A stretch of DNA of 64,000 nt from CAMFTQ01 sp051881615 (GCA_051881615.1 JBJEQF010000013.1:89363-153362); one strand, 5' to 3'. Shown: positions 9,387-17,877, counted from the stretch's first letter. Notes: a model not told the origin generated them from the letters alone. A program made the numbers and translations.

Positions 9387-9415
9387 TTGAAATCAGCACT
9401 TTAATGTAGTAAAAT
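9387..9415 (+). promoter_or_regulatory. sigma-A promoter of aspartokinase
   Basis: TTGAAA and TAAAAT are spaced 17 nt apart, about 80 nt before the aspartokinase start. The leader is too short for a lysine riboswitch. Confidence 0.65.
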
Positions 9416-9494
9416 ATGTATTTGTTGATAATTGTTTTATAAGGCGCGGCACTTTTATTCATTCATACAATCTATTTTAAGGAGTAATCAACCT

Positions 9495-10697
9495 ATGAGT
9501 TTAATTGTTCAGAAGTTCGGCGGCAGCTCTGTGGCAAATGCCGAAAGAGTAATGAATGTTGCAAAAATTGTAACAGACACCTATGCAAAGGGTAATGACG
9601 TTGTAGTAGTTGTTTCTGCACAGGGCGACACTACAGACGACCTTATCGCAAAGGCTGAAGAAATTAACCCGAAGGCTTCAAAAAGAGAAAAGGATATGCT
9701 GCTTGCGGCAGGCGAGCAGATTTCAATTTCACTTCTTGCTATGGCTATTGAAAAGCTCGGTTATCAGGCTGTATCACTGCTTGGCTGGCAGGCAGGCTTT
9801 GAAACAACGTCAGCTCACACATCTGCAAGAATTAAAAGAGTAGACCCTACAAGAATCAGAAAAGAGCTTGACAGAAAGGCAATCGTAATTGTTGCAGGCT
9901 TTCAGGGACTTTCTAAGTATGATGATATTACAACACTGGGCAGAGGCGGCTCAGACACAAGCGCAGTAGCTATAGCTTCTGCAATGCATGCTGACCTTTG
10001 TCAGATTTTCACAGATGTTGAGGGCGTTTACACAGCAGACCCGCGCAAGGTTAAAAACGCCAGAAAGCTTAGCGAGATTTCTTATGATGAAATGCTTGAG
10101 CTTGCAACTCTGGGCGCACAGGTACTTAACAACCGTTCTGTAGAAATGGCAAAAAAATATAATATTGAGCTTGAGGTACTTTCAAGTATGACAAATGCCC
10201 CCGGCACTATTGTAAAGGAGAATCCAAAAATGGAAAAAATGTTAATCAGCGGTGTAGCAAAGGATACTGACGTAGCAAGAATTTCTGTAACAGGCATACC
10301 AAATAACCCGGGCTATGCTTTCAAGCTTTTTGCAAAGCTTTCAGCCAAGGATATTAACGTAGATATTATTCTGCAGTCAATCGGCAGAAACAACACAAAG
10401 GATATCACATTTACAGTTGCCAAGGACAGAGGTGCAGAGGCTGTTGAGATTTTAAGCGACTATGTTGCGGCAATCGGCGCAGATCAGGTTCTTTATGACG
10501 ACAACGTAGCTAAGGTTTCTATCGTTGGCGCAGGTATGGAAAGCCACGCAGGCGTAGCAACAAAGATGTTCGAGGCTCTGTACGATTCACAAATCAACAT
10601 TCAGATGATAAGCACAAGTGAAATCAAGGTTTCTGTACTTATCGAAAAGAAGGACGCAGACAGAGCTGTTTCTGCAATTCACGACAAGTTCTTTTAA
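9495..10697 (+). CDS. lysC: aspartokinase
   Basis: Phosphorylates aspartate, the first committed step to lysine, threonine and methionine. 400 residues from the ATG at 9495 (MSLIVQKFGGSSV), preceded by AAGGAGTAATC; the frame extends 63 nt upstream without support. The kinase signature KFGGSSVA is at residues 7-14, TTLGRGGSDTSAVA marks the substrate site, and two C-terminal ACT domains include ISVTGIPNNPGYAFKLF and KVSIVGAGMESHAGVA. An alpha-type enzyme with a feedback-control region, so allosteric inhibition is likely (family knowledge). Confidence 0.95.
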   Translation: MSLIVQKFGGSSVANAERVMNVAKIVTDTYAKGNDVVVVVSAQGDTTDDLIAKAEEINPKASKREKDMLLAAGEQISISLLAMAIEKLGYQAVSLLGWQAGFETTSAHTSARIKRVDPTRIRKELDRKAIVIVAGFQGLSKYDDITTLGRGGSDTSAVAIASAMHADLCQIFTDVEGVYTADPRKVKNARKLSEISYDEMLELATLGAQVLNNRSVEMAKKYNIELEVLSSMTNAPGTIVKENPKMEKMLISGVAKDTDVARISVTGIPNNPGYAFKLFAKLSAKDINVDIILQSIGRNNTKDITFTVAKDRGAEAVEILSDYVAAIGADQVLYDDNVAKVSIVGAGMESHAGVATKMFEALYDSQINIQMISTSEIKVSVLIEKKDADRAVSAIHDKFF

Positions 10698-10742
10698 TTC
10701 GGAAAAGGCTATCGGTTTTAAAGCTTAATATAGACACTTTAC

Positions 10743-10776
10743 AACGGCAGAATAACGCTTTCTGCCGTTTAATTTT
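10743..10776 (+). terminator. intrinsic terminator after lysC
   Basis: Perfect 10-bp stem AACGGCAGAA (10743-10752) with TTCTGCCGTT (10760-10769), followed by TAATTTTTG, 45 nt past the lysC stop. Confidence 0.85.
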
Positions 10777-10780
10777 TGCA

Positions 10781-10831
10781 AAAAAAATCAGGCTGTGCCA
10801 AAACATTTATCTGCTTTGGCACAGCCGTTTT
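10781..10831. terminator. bidirectional terminator between lysC and the recombinase
   Basis: Perfect 12-bp stem GGCTGTGCCAAA (10791-10802) with TTTGGCACAGCC (10815-10826). On the minus strand it is followed by GATTTTTTTGC, so it mainly ends the recombinase transcript; on the plus strand a short GTTTTG follows. It marks the left edge of the accessory region. Confidence 0.85.
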
Positions 10832-10909
10832 GCATACTGTCTTTATCTTTTATAATAATAAAAGCATCACAGACAGCCTTGCTTTTTGATTTTACAAATC
10901 TGTTTTAGC

Positions 10910-12580
10910 TTATTTCATACCCTGCTCGTAAGCTTCGATCATCTTTTTAAACGTGTGTCCCGTACGAACCCGCAGATTCTCAAGATACTTTGTGGTGGTT
11001 TCGTTGGTAAAGAGCTTGATTTTCATCTCCATATGCGTTTCGTCAATGGGCGTTACATAGATTCTGTCAATGTATTTTTCTACAAACGAGTGGTTGATTA
11101 CTCCGCTGTTTGCGTCCTCGCTCGCTCGCTTAAGCGTTCTGCGCATTTCTTCAATCCGCTTTTTGAAATCGTTTCTCGTCTGCATTTCATTTTCAAGTGC
11201 GGAAATTTCCTTTTCGCACAAGGCAATCTCATTTGAGCATTGCTTTGTCAGGCTGATAAAATCCCTGTCGGAAATCTGTCCGCTTACGTTATAGCCGAGG
11301 AGCTTGCTTTTCTTTTTCTGCTCCAAATCCATTTTCTTTTTCAGCTCGTCAAGACGTCTGCCGACCTCTTCAGGCTGGCTGAGGGATTTATACATTTCGA
11401 CATACTGATTTATCAGCTCTTCAACGTCGCAGGAGGTTTCCTTGAATACCTCAAGCAAAATCGGCACGACATCAGATTCGTATATCGGAAAGGATTTACA
11501 GCTGTCTGCGCCGTTTTTGATTTTGCCGCTGCATATCCACTTTGAATTTTTGTTGCCCTGTCTGTCCTTTGCATCTCTTCGATAGTAGGTTGCTCCGCAG
11601 TCGGTGCAGAACAGCTTTCCCGTCAGCAGGTTGCCGTGATTGCATTTGCCCTGACGGTTCTTGACATCCTTGCTCCGCCTTTCAAGCACATCGTTTGCCT
11701 TGTCCCACAGCTCCTCAGACACTATCGCAGGGACAATCTCTCCACTTTCGTCCTTGAACATAACCCAGTCCTCGGGCGGCAGAAATTTCTGCTTTTTCGT
11801 GAACATATCAACAACTTTGACCTTGTTGCCGACATAGTAACCCTTGTACTTCGGGTTTGAAATTATACCCGACATTGTGGTGTGGGCAATTTTGTTGCCG
11901 TTGTGGTTGCGGTAACCCTTCTCCCAGAAGATGTTTTCAATCTGCTTCATACTGTATTCGTTTGTTGCGTACAACTCGAACAGCTCACGCACCATCTTCG
12001 CCTCGTCCTCGTCAATCACAAGCCTTTTGTTGTCCTTGCGGTAGCCGAAAATTCTGCTGTTGCCAAGCACAACGTGGTCCTTGATTGCCTGCTGATGCCC
12101 GAACTTGATACGAGACGACAGCTTTCTCAGCTCGTCCTGCGCTATACTCGACATAATCGTCAGACGCAGTTCGCTGTCCTCGTCAAGTGTATTGATGTTA
12201 TCGTTCTGAAAGAACACCGCAACGCCGAAGTGGAGAAGCTCTCTTGTAAACCTGATACTATCAAGCGTGTTTCTCGCAAATCGGGAAATTTCCTTTGTGA
12301 TTATCATATCAAACTCGCCGTTCTCGCCGTCGGTTACCATTCGGTGAAAATTCTCACGCTTCTCGGTCGAGATAGCTGACAAACCCTCGTCAATGTAGCC
12401 CTCGACATATTCCCAGTTGGGATTTTTCTTAATCATATTCGAGTAGAAGCTGATCTGATTGTCAAGCGAGTTGAGCTGTGCGTCCTTCTCCGTACTCACT
12501 CGGGCATAGAAGGTTACACGCAACGGCAGGTCATATATACTGCAACTCCTGAGCTGTTCCCTCGTTTTTAAAATATCCAT
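10910..12580 (-). CDS. large serine recombinase (TnpX/resolvase family)
   Basis: Site-specific recombinase that excises and integrates mobile elements through a serine-DNA intermediate. 556 residues: resolvase catalytic domain about 20-170 with nucleophile S29 in YARVSTEKDA, recombinase DNA-binding domain about 180-290, zinc ribbon with FCTDC and WICSG...DSC (about 315-355), and a Lys/Glu-rich coiled coil about 380-480. Length and order match large clostridial recombinases such as TnpX. It is the leftmost gene of the island, reading outward to the lysC side, and ends in a strong terminator. All catalytic landmarks are intact, so it is probably active. Confidence 0.93.
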   Translation of the reverse strand: MDILKTREQLRSCSIYDLPLRVTFYARVSTEKDAQLNSLDNQISFYSNMIKKNPNWEYVEGYIDEGLSAISTEKRENFHRMVTDGENGEFDMIITKEISRFARNTLDSIRFTRELLHFGVAVFFQNDNINTLDEDSELRLTIMSSIAQDELRKLSSRIKFGHQQAIKDHVVLGNSRIFGYRKDNKRLVIDEDEAKMVRELFELYATNEYSMKQIENIFWEKGYRNHNGNKIAHTTMSGIISNPKYKGYYVGNKVKVVDMFTKKQKFLPPEDWVMFKDESGEIVPAIVSEELWDKANDVLERRSKDVKNRQGKCNHGNLLTGKLFCTDCGATYYRRDAKDRQGNKNSKWICSGKIKNGADSCKSFPIYESDVVPILLEVFKETSCDVEELINQYVEMYKSLSQPEEVGRRLDELKKKMDLEQKKKSKLLGYNVSGQISDRDFISLTKQCSNEIALCEKEISALENEMQTRNDFKKRIEEMRRTLKRASEDANSGVINHSFVEKYIDRIYVTPIDETHMEMKIKLFTNETTTKYLENLRVRTGHTFKKMIEAYEQGMK

Positions 12581-12611
12581 TTCTTCACTTCCCTATTTTT
12601 AATTTCGTTGT

Positions 12612-12637
12612 ATCATCACTTTATTATGATGATTATA
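12612..12637 (-). promoter_or_regulatory. recombinase promoter with overlapping inverted repeat
   Basis: On the minus strand TGATATAAT gives an extended -10 (TATAAT at 12632-12637) about 50 nt before the recombinase ATG; no clear -35 is seen. ATCATCA (12612-12618) and TGATGAT (12627-12633) form an inverted repeat around the start point, a possible operator. Confidence 0.45.
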
Positions 12638-12678
12638 TCACATAGTAATTTATATATCTATATCAAACGCAGAATTAG

Positions 12679-12780
12679 TTTTTGGAAATGTTTTCAATTT
12701 TTAAGAAAAACGTTACAAATCACACCTGAAAATTCAAGAAAAACGTTACGCATTAAGAAACACGCAAGAAAATAAGTAAG
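12679..12780. repeat. 102-bp direct repeat, copy A
   Basis: Aligns without gaps to 28661-28762; I count 89 identical positions of 102. It contains two boxes AAGAAAAACGTTAC at 12703-12716 and 12736-12749, 33 bp apart. It lies about 100 bp upstream of the recombinase start. Function unknown. Confidence 0.85.
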
Positions 12781-12803
12781 AAAATAAGCAAGTTATTTTA
12801 TGT

Positions 12804-12835
12804 ATGAGCCGCCGAATTTTCACTCGGCGGCTCAT
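12804..12835. terminator. strong hairpin between recombinase and SHOCT-like gene
   Basis: Perfect 12-bp stem ATGAGCCGCCGA / TCGGCGGCTCAT with an 8-nt loop. No long U-run on either side, so it may terminate the minus-strand SHOCT/RHH transcript or serve another structural purpose. Confidence 0.5.
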
Positions 12836-12925
12836 CAAATTTAGAGATACTACTCCAAAGGGGTCGGGAATCAAAGATTAATTTTCATCAATCTGTCTGC
12901 TCGAATTGGATGCAACGTCACGTTG

Positions 12926-13087
12926 CTATTTCCTTATACGACTGATGTACGATGCGATTTTTCCGTTCATTTTTAGTCTTTCCTCCTGCGTTATCAGCCC
13001 GTTTCTGAATAAATATTCGTTAAAGAAAGACAACCATATTTCCTTTGACATCTGCATTCTCAACTTTTCACATTCATTTTTATTAAT
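12926..13087 (-). CDS. small SHOCT-like protein with a non-ATG start
   Basis: A 53-residue frame rich in charged residues with the segment FFNEYLFRNGLITQEERLKM, which resembles the short SHOCT oligomerisation helix seen in small proteins beside serine recombinases of clostridial elements. The only good ribosome site (AAGGAG) sits 8 nt before an ATT codon at 13087; the first in-frame ATG is ten codons further in. The start is therefore either a rare ATT or the internal ATG. Upstream, the in-frame region is closed by stops. Confidence 0.45.
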   Translation of the reverse strand: MNKNECEKLRMQMSKEIWLSFFNEYLFRNGLITQEERLKMNGKIASYISRIRK

Positions 13088-13204
13088 CGCTATCTCTCCT
13101 TCCTCATATTCATTATGCTGAATTTTTGAATGTAATATTCATCATTTGTTCCTCCATTCCGAATAATAATTTACCTTGCATAGTGAATTATAGCTTGTTG
13201 ATTT

Positions 13205-13615
13205 TTACAGTGACTTATAATCTTTACGTTCAAATAAATCGTCAAGCCGTACCTTGCCTCTTGTACGCCGGACATTATTTATCGCTTCCTTTCTCATAGC
13301 TTCGAGCCTTTCCTTTGAAAAATGTTTTTCCTCGGCAAGTATTTTCATAATAAGTTCAAGCTCAACAGCATATCGGAACAATCCTTTTGAAATTCTTTTC
13401 TGCTGTTCCTCACTAGCCTTTGCAATTTCCTTTGCGAGCTTTTCATTGACAACAGAATTTTCATCTGACAAAAGCTTGTCTGCAAAATATGAATTGACTG
13501 CATAGACAACAAAATCATTCCTCGATTTAAAGCCTGCCGACTTGATTTCTTTATCAATTTTCTCCACAAAATCCCTGTCAAGAAAAAGGCTTATTCTCTG
13601 CTTTTCATCTGACAT
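13205..13615 (-). CDS. ribbon-helix-helix DNA-binding protein
   Basis: 136 residues. The N-terminal ~50 residues (QRISLFLDRDFVEKIDKEI, then GFKSRNDFVVYAVNSYF) fit a CopG/Arc-type ribbon-helix-helix: a short beta strand followed by two helices. The remainder is predicted helical and highly charged, ending KVRLDDLFERKDYKSL. Such proteins in mobile elements act as copy-number, partition or transcription regulators; which one applies here is unknown. Same strand as the RepA-like and recombinase genes. Confidence 0.7.
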   Translation of the reverse strand: MSDEKQRISLFLDRDFVEKIDKEIKSAGFKSRNDFVVYAVNSYFADKLLSDENSVVNEKLAKEIAKASEEQQKRISKGLFRYAVELELIMKILAEEKHFSKERLEAMRKEAINNVRRTRGKVRLDDLFERKDYKSL

Positions 13616-14026
13616 TGTAAATCATCTCCCAGTATTCTGATACACACTTGCTGACTCCTGAAAAAACGGCTTATTTATCGGATTATTTTCGATTATGGGA
13701 TACACCGATACACCAAACCCGAAATCACGACCCACAAAAGTATCACCTTTTGACCCCTGTAAAATGATACTGTGTTTTATCGAAAAAACGGCTTGTTCAA
13801 GCCAAATCCTCGGTCAGCACTGCCGTCCGATGTGGTACGCAAGGGGCATACATCAGTGCCCCTTGCTTTCTCCTGCTTAACTACCTACCCTGAAAATCAC
13901 GGGCGGATATTGAAAAATCTGCTTGCTAAAGCAGTTTTTATTTCTGCCGTAAATTTGCCCGAATTTCGATTTTCGCTTGCAAGCGGATTACTCCTTGACT
14001 TCTGCAAAATAATCGCACAAAACGCC
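13616..14026. other. 410-bp non-coding stretch with palindrome and repeated box
   Basis: No convincing gene on either strand. A perfect 10-bp inverted repeat GCAAGGGGCA / TGCCCCTTGC lies at 13839-13866 with an 8-nt loop. The sequence GAAAAAACGGCTT occurs twice, near 13666 and 13780. These could be regulatory or replication signals for the neighbouring RepA-like gene, but this is only inference from position. Confidence 0.5.
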
Positions 14027-15112
14027 TCACGTTGGCTGACACGGCTCTTTGCGTGACAGTGTGACGGAAGGATTGACACTTGGCTTTGTATCATATTTAC
14101 CGTCACTAATGTCACTGCCGTCACCGAGCTTTTCAATTTTAATAAATCTCCCCTGATTAGTTCTGCCGAATTCACAGCTGTACCCCAGACTGCAAAACTG
14201 AGAATGAAATTTCAGAAGTCTTTTAGAAAGTATCGGCGGTGTTATTTCTGTTCCGCTGTTTTCTTTGATAAGCTCTGCAAGCTCGGTTGCTGTTCCCTTA
14301 AATGATTTTTCAACAGCAGAAGAGAAATAATTATCTACGGCAACTACAACCTCGTCAAGCATTTTCACAGGAGCTTCTTCTCCGTTGTGCTTTGACCATA
14401 CGAAACTCATTTCAGAAAACTCAAGCGGTATTTCAATCGTTTCAATATCTCTGCCCGAGCAATACAGCGTTGCAAGGTTGTCTGTTCGTTTTGGTCTGCT
14501 CAAAACAAAGACAGTATCAACTGCTCCCGATAAACCCGTTGAACCCGAAAGCATATTCAGAGGATCGTCGTCCCTCTGCTTTCTCAGATGATGCACAAGC
14601 AAAATTGCAATATGATTTTTGTTTGCAATCTCTTTCAGGAAAGTCAGATCATCATAATCACTTGCGTATGGATTGTTTTTTGTATCATTGTTTCTTATCC
14701 TCTGCAAAGTATCAATCGCAATGAAAACGGTATCCGGATGTTCATCAATAAAATTTTCTATCTGCCTGTTCAAACCGTCGTCAATACTTTTTGACAATAT
14801 TGCAAAGTGCAGATTGCTTGGAGCTTCGTCCGTGATTTCAAGAAGTCTTGATTGCAGTCTTTCAAAACTGTCCTCAAGTGCAAGATACAAAACTGTTCCC
14901 TTGCATGTTTCGTAATTCCAGATAGGTTCACCGTTTGCAATTTGCAGACACATCCAAAGCACAAGCCACGACTTTCCTATCTTTGGTGAACCACCGAGCA
15001 AATGTATTCCCTGCGGAATCAGGTGTGATACAATAAACTCAGGTGAGTTCAACGGCGAATTCAAAAGCGTTTCACCGTCAATAGTTTTCAGCAAATCATT
15101 TTCTCTTGACAT
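14027..15112 (-). CDS. RepA-like AAA ATPase / helicase (AAA_25 type)
   Basis: 361 residues. Walker A GGSPKIGKSW at about 40-49, Walker B VFIAIDTLQRI near 130, and a RecA-like core with LLVHHLRK and SGSTGLSGAVDTVFVL identify a RepA/DnaB-like hexameric ATPase found on plasmids and integrative elements. The C-terminal third is likely a winged-helix region (ELIKENSGTEITPPILSKRL). The last ~30 residues are low in complexity. ATG at 15112 is preceded by GGGAGG. It is divergent from the DUF6076-like gene. It probably supports element replication or mobilisation; no relaxase is seen beside it. Confidence 0.85.
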   Translation of the reverse strand: MSRENDLLKTIDGETLLNSPLNSPEFIVSHLIPQGIHLLGGSPKIGKSWLVLWMCLQIANGEPIWNYETCKGTVLYLALEDSFERLQSRLLEITDEAPSNLHFAILSKSIDDGLNRQIENFIDEHPDTVFIAIDTLQRIRNNDTKNNPYASDYDDLTFLKEIANKNHIAILLVHHLRKQRDDDPLNMLSGSTGLSGAVDTVFVLSRPKRTDNLATLYCSGRDIETIEIPLEFSEMSFVWSKHNGEEAPVKMLDEVVVAVDNYFSSAVEKSFKGTATELAELIKENSGTEITPPILSKRLLKFHSQFCSLGYSCEFGRTNQGRFIKIEKLGDGSDISDGKYDTKPSVNPSVTLSRKEPCQPT

Positions 15113-15151
15113 TTTTAATCCTCCCTTGTTTTAATTTCGTTGGTATAGAAT

Positions 15152-15179
15152 TTGAATTTTTATACCGATATGATATAAT
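15152..15179 (+). promoter_or_regulatory. sigma-A promoter of the DUF6076-like gene
   Basis: TTGAAT and TATAAT with 16-nt spacing. The predicted start near 15186 lies after any upstream in-frame ATG, which supports the downstream GTG start of the gene. Confidence 0.65.
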
Positions 15180-15208
15180 AGTAGAACAGCTAAAATCATA
15201 TTTAAATA

Positions 15209-15248
15209 AAAAAGTAAACTTTCACAAAAACGCAAAAGTTTACTTTTT
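15209..15248 (+). terminator. leader hairpin with U-run (possible attenuator)
   Basis: Perfect 14-bp stem AAAAAGTAAACTTT (15209-15222) with AAAGTTTACTTTTT (15235-15248), loop 12 nt, ending in a U-run. It lies between the promoter and the ribosome site of the next gene, so it could stop transcription early. Confidence 0.5.
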
Positions 15249-15267
15249 GACAAAAGGAAGATTCATT

Positions 15268-16161
15268 GTGTTGCAAGAAAAATATTTATCGGTTCGTATA
15301 GATGATGGGGGAAATTTAAAAAGAATATTTCACACTGACAGCAGTGCAGAAAAGTTACCTGATACAACTGCCGTTGACGAAGTTCTTGATTTTGCAGGAA
15401 TTACGCTACAGCGTTTTCTGAGCAACGCTGAATTAATTGATGATTTTCAAAATCAGTACATAAAAAATAAAGAACTGAAGCACTGTGTGGATTTTGATGC
15501 TTTCAATCACGCAGTTCAGTTGGCCAACGATTATTGGACAAGAAAAGATATATGTCCAAGTTTTATCACAAGTGATGAACTTAAGACAGCCATCCTTCAT
15601 ATTTCAAATCTGCACTTCTCCATTAATAAATTTCTATATCGCATCAATGAGAATACCGTTATGGTACTTGATGATAGTTTTAGCTTTCTCAGCAATTTTG
15701 ATTGCAATATAAAATATAGCTATAACAAGAAAGATAACTCTATTGAAACGGAATATCATTTTCAATATCCTGATGATTACTATAAATTTCTTCTTATGCA
15801 CTTTGTAAGACTAAAACCTAACATATCAAGATGTCGGCTTTGTGGTAGATATTTTAAAACGAAAACCAAAAAGAAAAATAAGTATTGCGGAAATACTCTC
15901 GGTGACGGAGTAAGCACATGCAGAGTTTTTGCACCAAAATTTTTCTCAAAGTCCGATATAGAAATCCTCTTTGACAAAGTCAATCAAAGAATGTATAAGC
16001 GTTACGAACGGGCGTTAAGCTTGGAAAAGAAACCTTCTGCAAAGGATCTGACCTATACTCAGTATTGCGATTGGCACGACAAAGCTATCAAAGCCAGAAA
16101 CGATTGTATGGACGGGATTATCTCATTTCAGCATGCATCAAAAGTTATAGATGTTGAATAA
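15268..16161 (+). CDS. zinc-finger protein of unknown function (DUF6076-like)
   Basis: 297 residues from a GTG at 15268, chosen because AAAGGAAG sits 7 nt before it and the promoter lies downstream of the earlier in-frame ATG. The C-terminal third holds CRLCGRYF followed by KYCG and STCR, a Cys-rich zinc-binding pattern (about residues 189-215) with basic residues between, suggesting nucleic-acid binding. The N-terminal part has no recognised motif. It resembles DUF6076 proteins of clostridial mobile elements. Function unknown. Confidence 0.65.
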   Translation: MLQEKYLSVRIDDGGNLKRIFHTDSSAEKLPDTTAVDEVLDFAGITLQRFLSNAELIDDFQNQYIKNKELKHCVDFDAFNHAVQLANDYWTRKDICPSFITSDELKTAILHISNLHFSINKFLYRINENTVMVLDDSFSFLSNFDCNIKYSYNKKDNSIETEYHFQYPDDYYKFLLMHFVRLKPNISRCRLCGRYFKTKTKKKNKYCGNTLGDGVSTCRVFAPKFFSKSDIEILFDKVNQRMYKRYERALSLEKKPSAKDLTYTQYCDWHDKAIKARNDCMDGIISFQHASKVIDVE

Positions 16162-16165
16162 AGCA

Positions 16166-16209
16166 AAACAGACAGGAGCACCACCTTTGATGTGTTCCTG
16201 TCTGTTTTT
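16166..16209 (+). terminator. intrinsic terminator after the DUF6076-like gene
   Basis: Stem AACAGACAGGA / TCCTGTCTGTT extended by CAC/GTG, followed by TTTTTGGG. Confidence 0.85.
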
Positions 16210-16235
16210 GGGTGTAAATAATTTGGAAAATATTT

Positions 16236-16502
16236 CTATTCTTGACTTATCACTTCAATTATTATCCTTGCTCCTAATTGGAATCCTTTAATAAAGGAAT
16301 CACGCTCACATATTTCAGAAATTTCACGATTGCAATCTTTGTATTTTTCAAAGGTTTCTTTCTGCTCCTCAGAAAGAGTTGCGATAAGCTTTTCTTCATT
16401 CCTGTTGAGCAGTTTCAATAACTCTTTGACTTCATCATCCAGTCTTGCACATTTTTCTTGAGGGAATAAGTTTCCGTAATATAAATCTTCAAGTGTGTTC
16501 AT
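16236..16502 (-). CDS. small helical protein (DUF6809-like)
   Basis: 88 residues from the ATG at 16502 (MNTLEDLYYGNLFPQEKCA); an upstream in-frame ATG at 16523 is possible but AGGCGG fits the downstream one. Strongly charged and helical, ending in GFQLGARIIIEVISQE. The pattern LYYGNLxPQE...FIKGFxLGARIxxE matches small proteins common in clostridial accessory DNA (DUF6809). Role unknown. It is convergent with the preceding gene. Confidence 0.7.
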   Translation of the reverse strand: MNTLEDLYYGNLFPQEKCARLDDEVKELLKLLNRNEEKLIATLSEEQKETFEKYKDCNREISEICERDSFIKGFQLGARIIIEVISQE

Positions 16503-16562
16503 TGTCGCACCGCCTTTCAGCAAGCAACAATATCACAACTGTTTTCAGAAGTCCAGCAAAAA

Positions 16563-16823
16563 TCATAATAAATCATTTAGCAGATTCATACATTTCACTT
16601 TCTGCTGCATATTATCACTTCCGTAAACATTCAGCGTAAAGGATACATTTTTATGTCCTAAAATTTCAGAAAGAGATTTGATATCAAACTCCGGAATTTC
16701 TATCGCCCTGACCGCAAAGGTATCCCATGGTATGATGTCTTCCATAACATCAAGAAATTCTTCTCTTTTGGTTTTCTTCTTGCAGCAGCTGTACTCGTAA
16801 TCGCTAAATGTCATTTGGCTCAT
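16563..16823 (-). pseudogene. chimeric remnant: IS5-like transposase N-terminus fused to tyrosine integrase C-terminus
   Basis: The first ~34 residues (MSQMTFSDYEYSC, then REEFLDVMEDIIPWD) match the start of IS5-type transposases. From about 16721 on, the frame reads TFAVRAIE and DIKSLSEILGHKNVSFT, the HTFA and LGH..T..Y region of a tyrosine recombinase C-terminus. The frame is open across the junction, so a deletion joined two unrelated recombination genes in frame. Catalytic residues of both enzymes are mostly missing; the 86-residue product is unlikely to recombine DNA. A ribosome site (AGGAGCG) precedes the ATG. Confidence 0.75.
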
Positions 16824-16922
16824 TTTGATCGCTCCTGTGCTTTTTCTTTCATTATAGCTTAGGTATTTCAATTTTTAATTCATTATTCTAATCTAGAATT
16901 ATATTTTTTATTAAATCAGTAG

Positions 16923-17316
16923 TTCCTTAAGTTGCGTAAAAAGCATGGATATACGCAGGCTAAGGTTGCTGAGCTTATGTAAGGTTCACGCACCATATAC
17001 AACGGTATCGAAAATGGCAGAGTAAAAATAGCCAAGTATTATGTTCAGATTTTGGCTGACATTTACGGTGTTTCCTTTGAGGGCATAGCCGTATTTGCAA
17101 ACGGATATGACGAGGGTTTCTATCAGGGAATGAAAGCAAGGACAAATCTTGATAAAAGTCAATATAACACCCACAGTATGAAAGTCTACCATATGGCTAA
17201 GCAACTACTTACGGAAAAAGTACACAAGCACACTCTATTCCTCGCTGAAAGCTATGGGCTATACTATTGAAGTTATGGACATTGAAGAACTTTATCCTGT
17301 AAAAATCCCTAACTAA
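16923..17316 (+). pseudogene. decayed XRE-type helix-turn-helix regulator
   Basis: The frame reads LRKKHGYTQAKVAELM, stop (TAA at 16980), then IENGRVKIAKYYVQILADIYG, the typical XRE helix-turn-helix and following helices. A shift near 17218 then moves the coding to another frame ending SLKAMGYTIEVMDIEELYP. One nonsense codon plus one frameshift make it non-functional as read. No start codon is evident before the helix-turn-helix. Confidence 0.7.
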
Positions 17317-17336
17317 GTCAAAAATAATATACCTGA

Positions 17337-17705
17337 CGGCAAGGTGTTGTTCTTTCAAAGGTAACCAAGTGTGCCGGATATATTGCTCCAAGCGAGTATT
17401 ACAACTTCGAGCATTTCCTGAATACTGCTGTAAATAGGTATCTAAATGAGGTCAAGGAGAGCTTTCAGAAAGCTGAGAAACATCCGAGTAATGTACGAAT
17501 CATTTATTATAAAAGTGGCAAATATGTCTTTAAAAAGGAAGCTCTTCCAAGATTATTTAAGGAAATCTCTACTGACGAAAGCGCAAAATATCTAGTTCAT
17601 TTAAGCAGAGACAGTATATCAAGATACTTATTCTGCCGATCAGCAGATAAGGAAACTGAAAAAAGACTTGTAGACACACGGCATTCAAGAAACAAAAGAC
17701 GATGA
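17337..17705 (+). pseudogene. coding remnant without start, function unknown
   Basis: An open frame of about 122 codons without an ATG, GTG or TTG start near its beginning. It reads GYIAPSEYYNFEHFLNTAV, then IIYYKSGKYVFKKEALPRLF and ends in a basic tail. The composition looks coding, but no family was recognised. It probably is the 3' part of a gene damaged together with the preceding regulator. Confidence 0.4.
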
Positions 17706-17792
17706 GTAATCAGAGCTTTGAATACAGTGGTGTCAAAGTTACAATTCCTTTTAAAAAACAAATAATAAGCTGAAAAACGCTCACAACCAAGA

Positions 17793-17822
17793 TTGACAAA
17801 ATGGGACATGTTGTAATATAAT
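17793..17822 (+). promoter_or_regulatory. near-consensus sigma-A promoter of the defence operon
   Basis: Perfect TTGACA and perfect TATAAT separated by 18 nt, about 55 nt before the ATG at 17878. The gene has a strong AGGAGG ribosome site. No operator-like palindrome was seen over it, so strong constitutive expression is likely. Confidence 0.8.
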
Positions 17823-17877
17823 TATTATGAATAAGTATATTGTTTATATGATTTTACTTATTTAGGAGGAAACCGGT

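Noticed and set aside
9273..9494. Possible lysine riboswitch before aspartokinase.
   Set aside because: The promoter leaves a leader of only about 75 nt, too short, and no lysine-riboswitch helices are apparent.
10791..10826. Strong inverted repeat next to the recombinase as a possible attachment site.
   Set aside because: It fits an intrinsic terminator with a U-run on the minus strand, and no matching copy was seen at the right side of the island.
13695..14056. Plus-strand frames between the RHH and RepA-like genes.
   Set aside because: No ribosome sites or recognisable protein; one overlaps the RepA-like gene in antisense.
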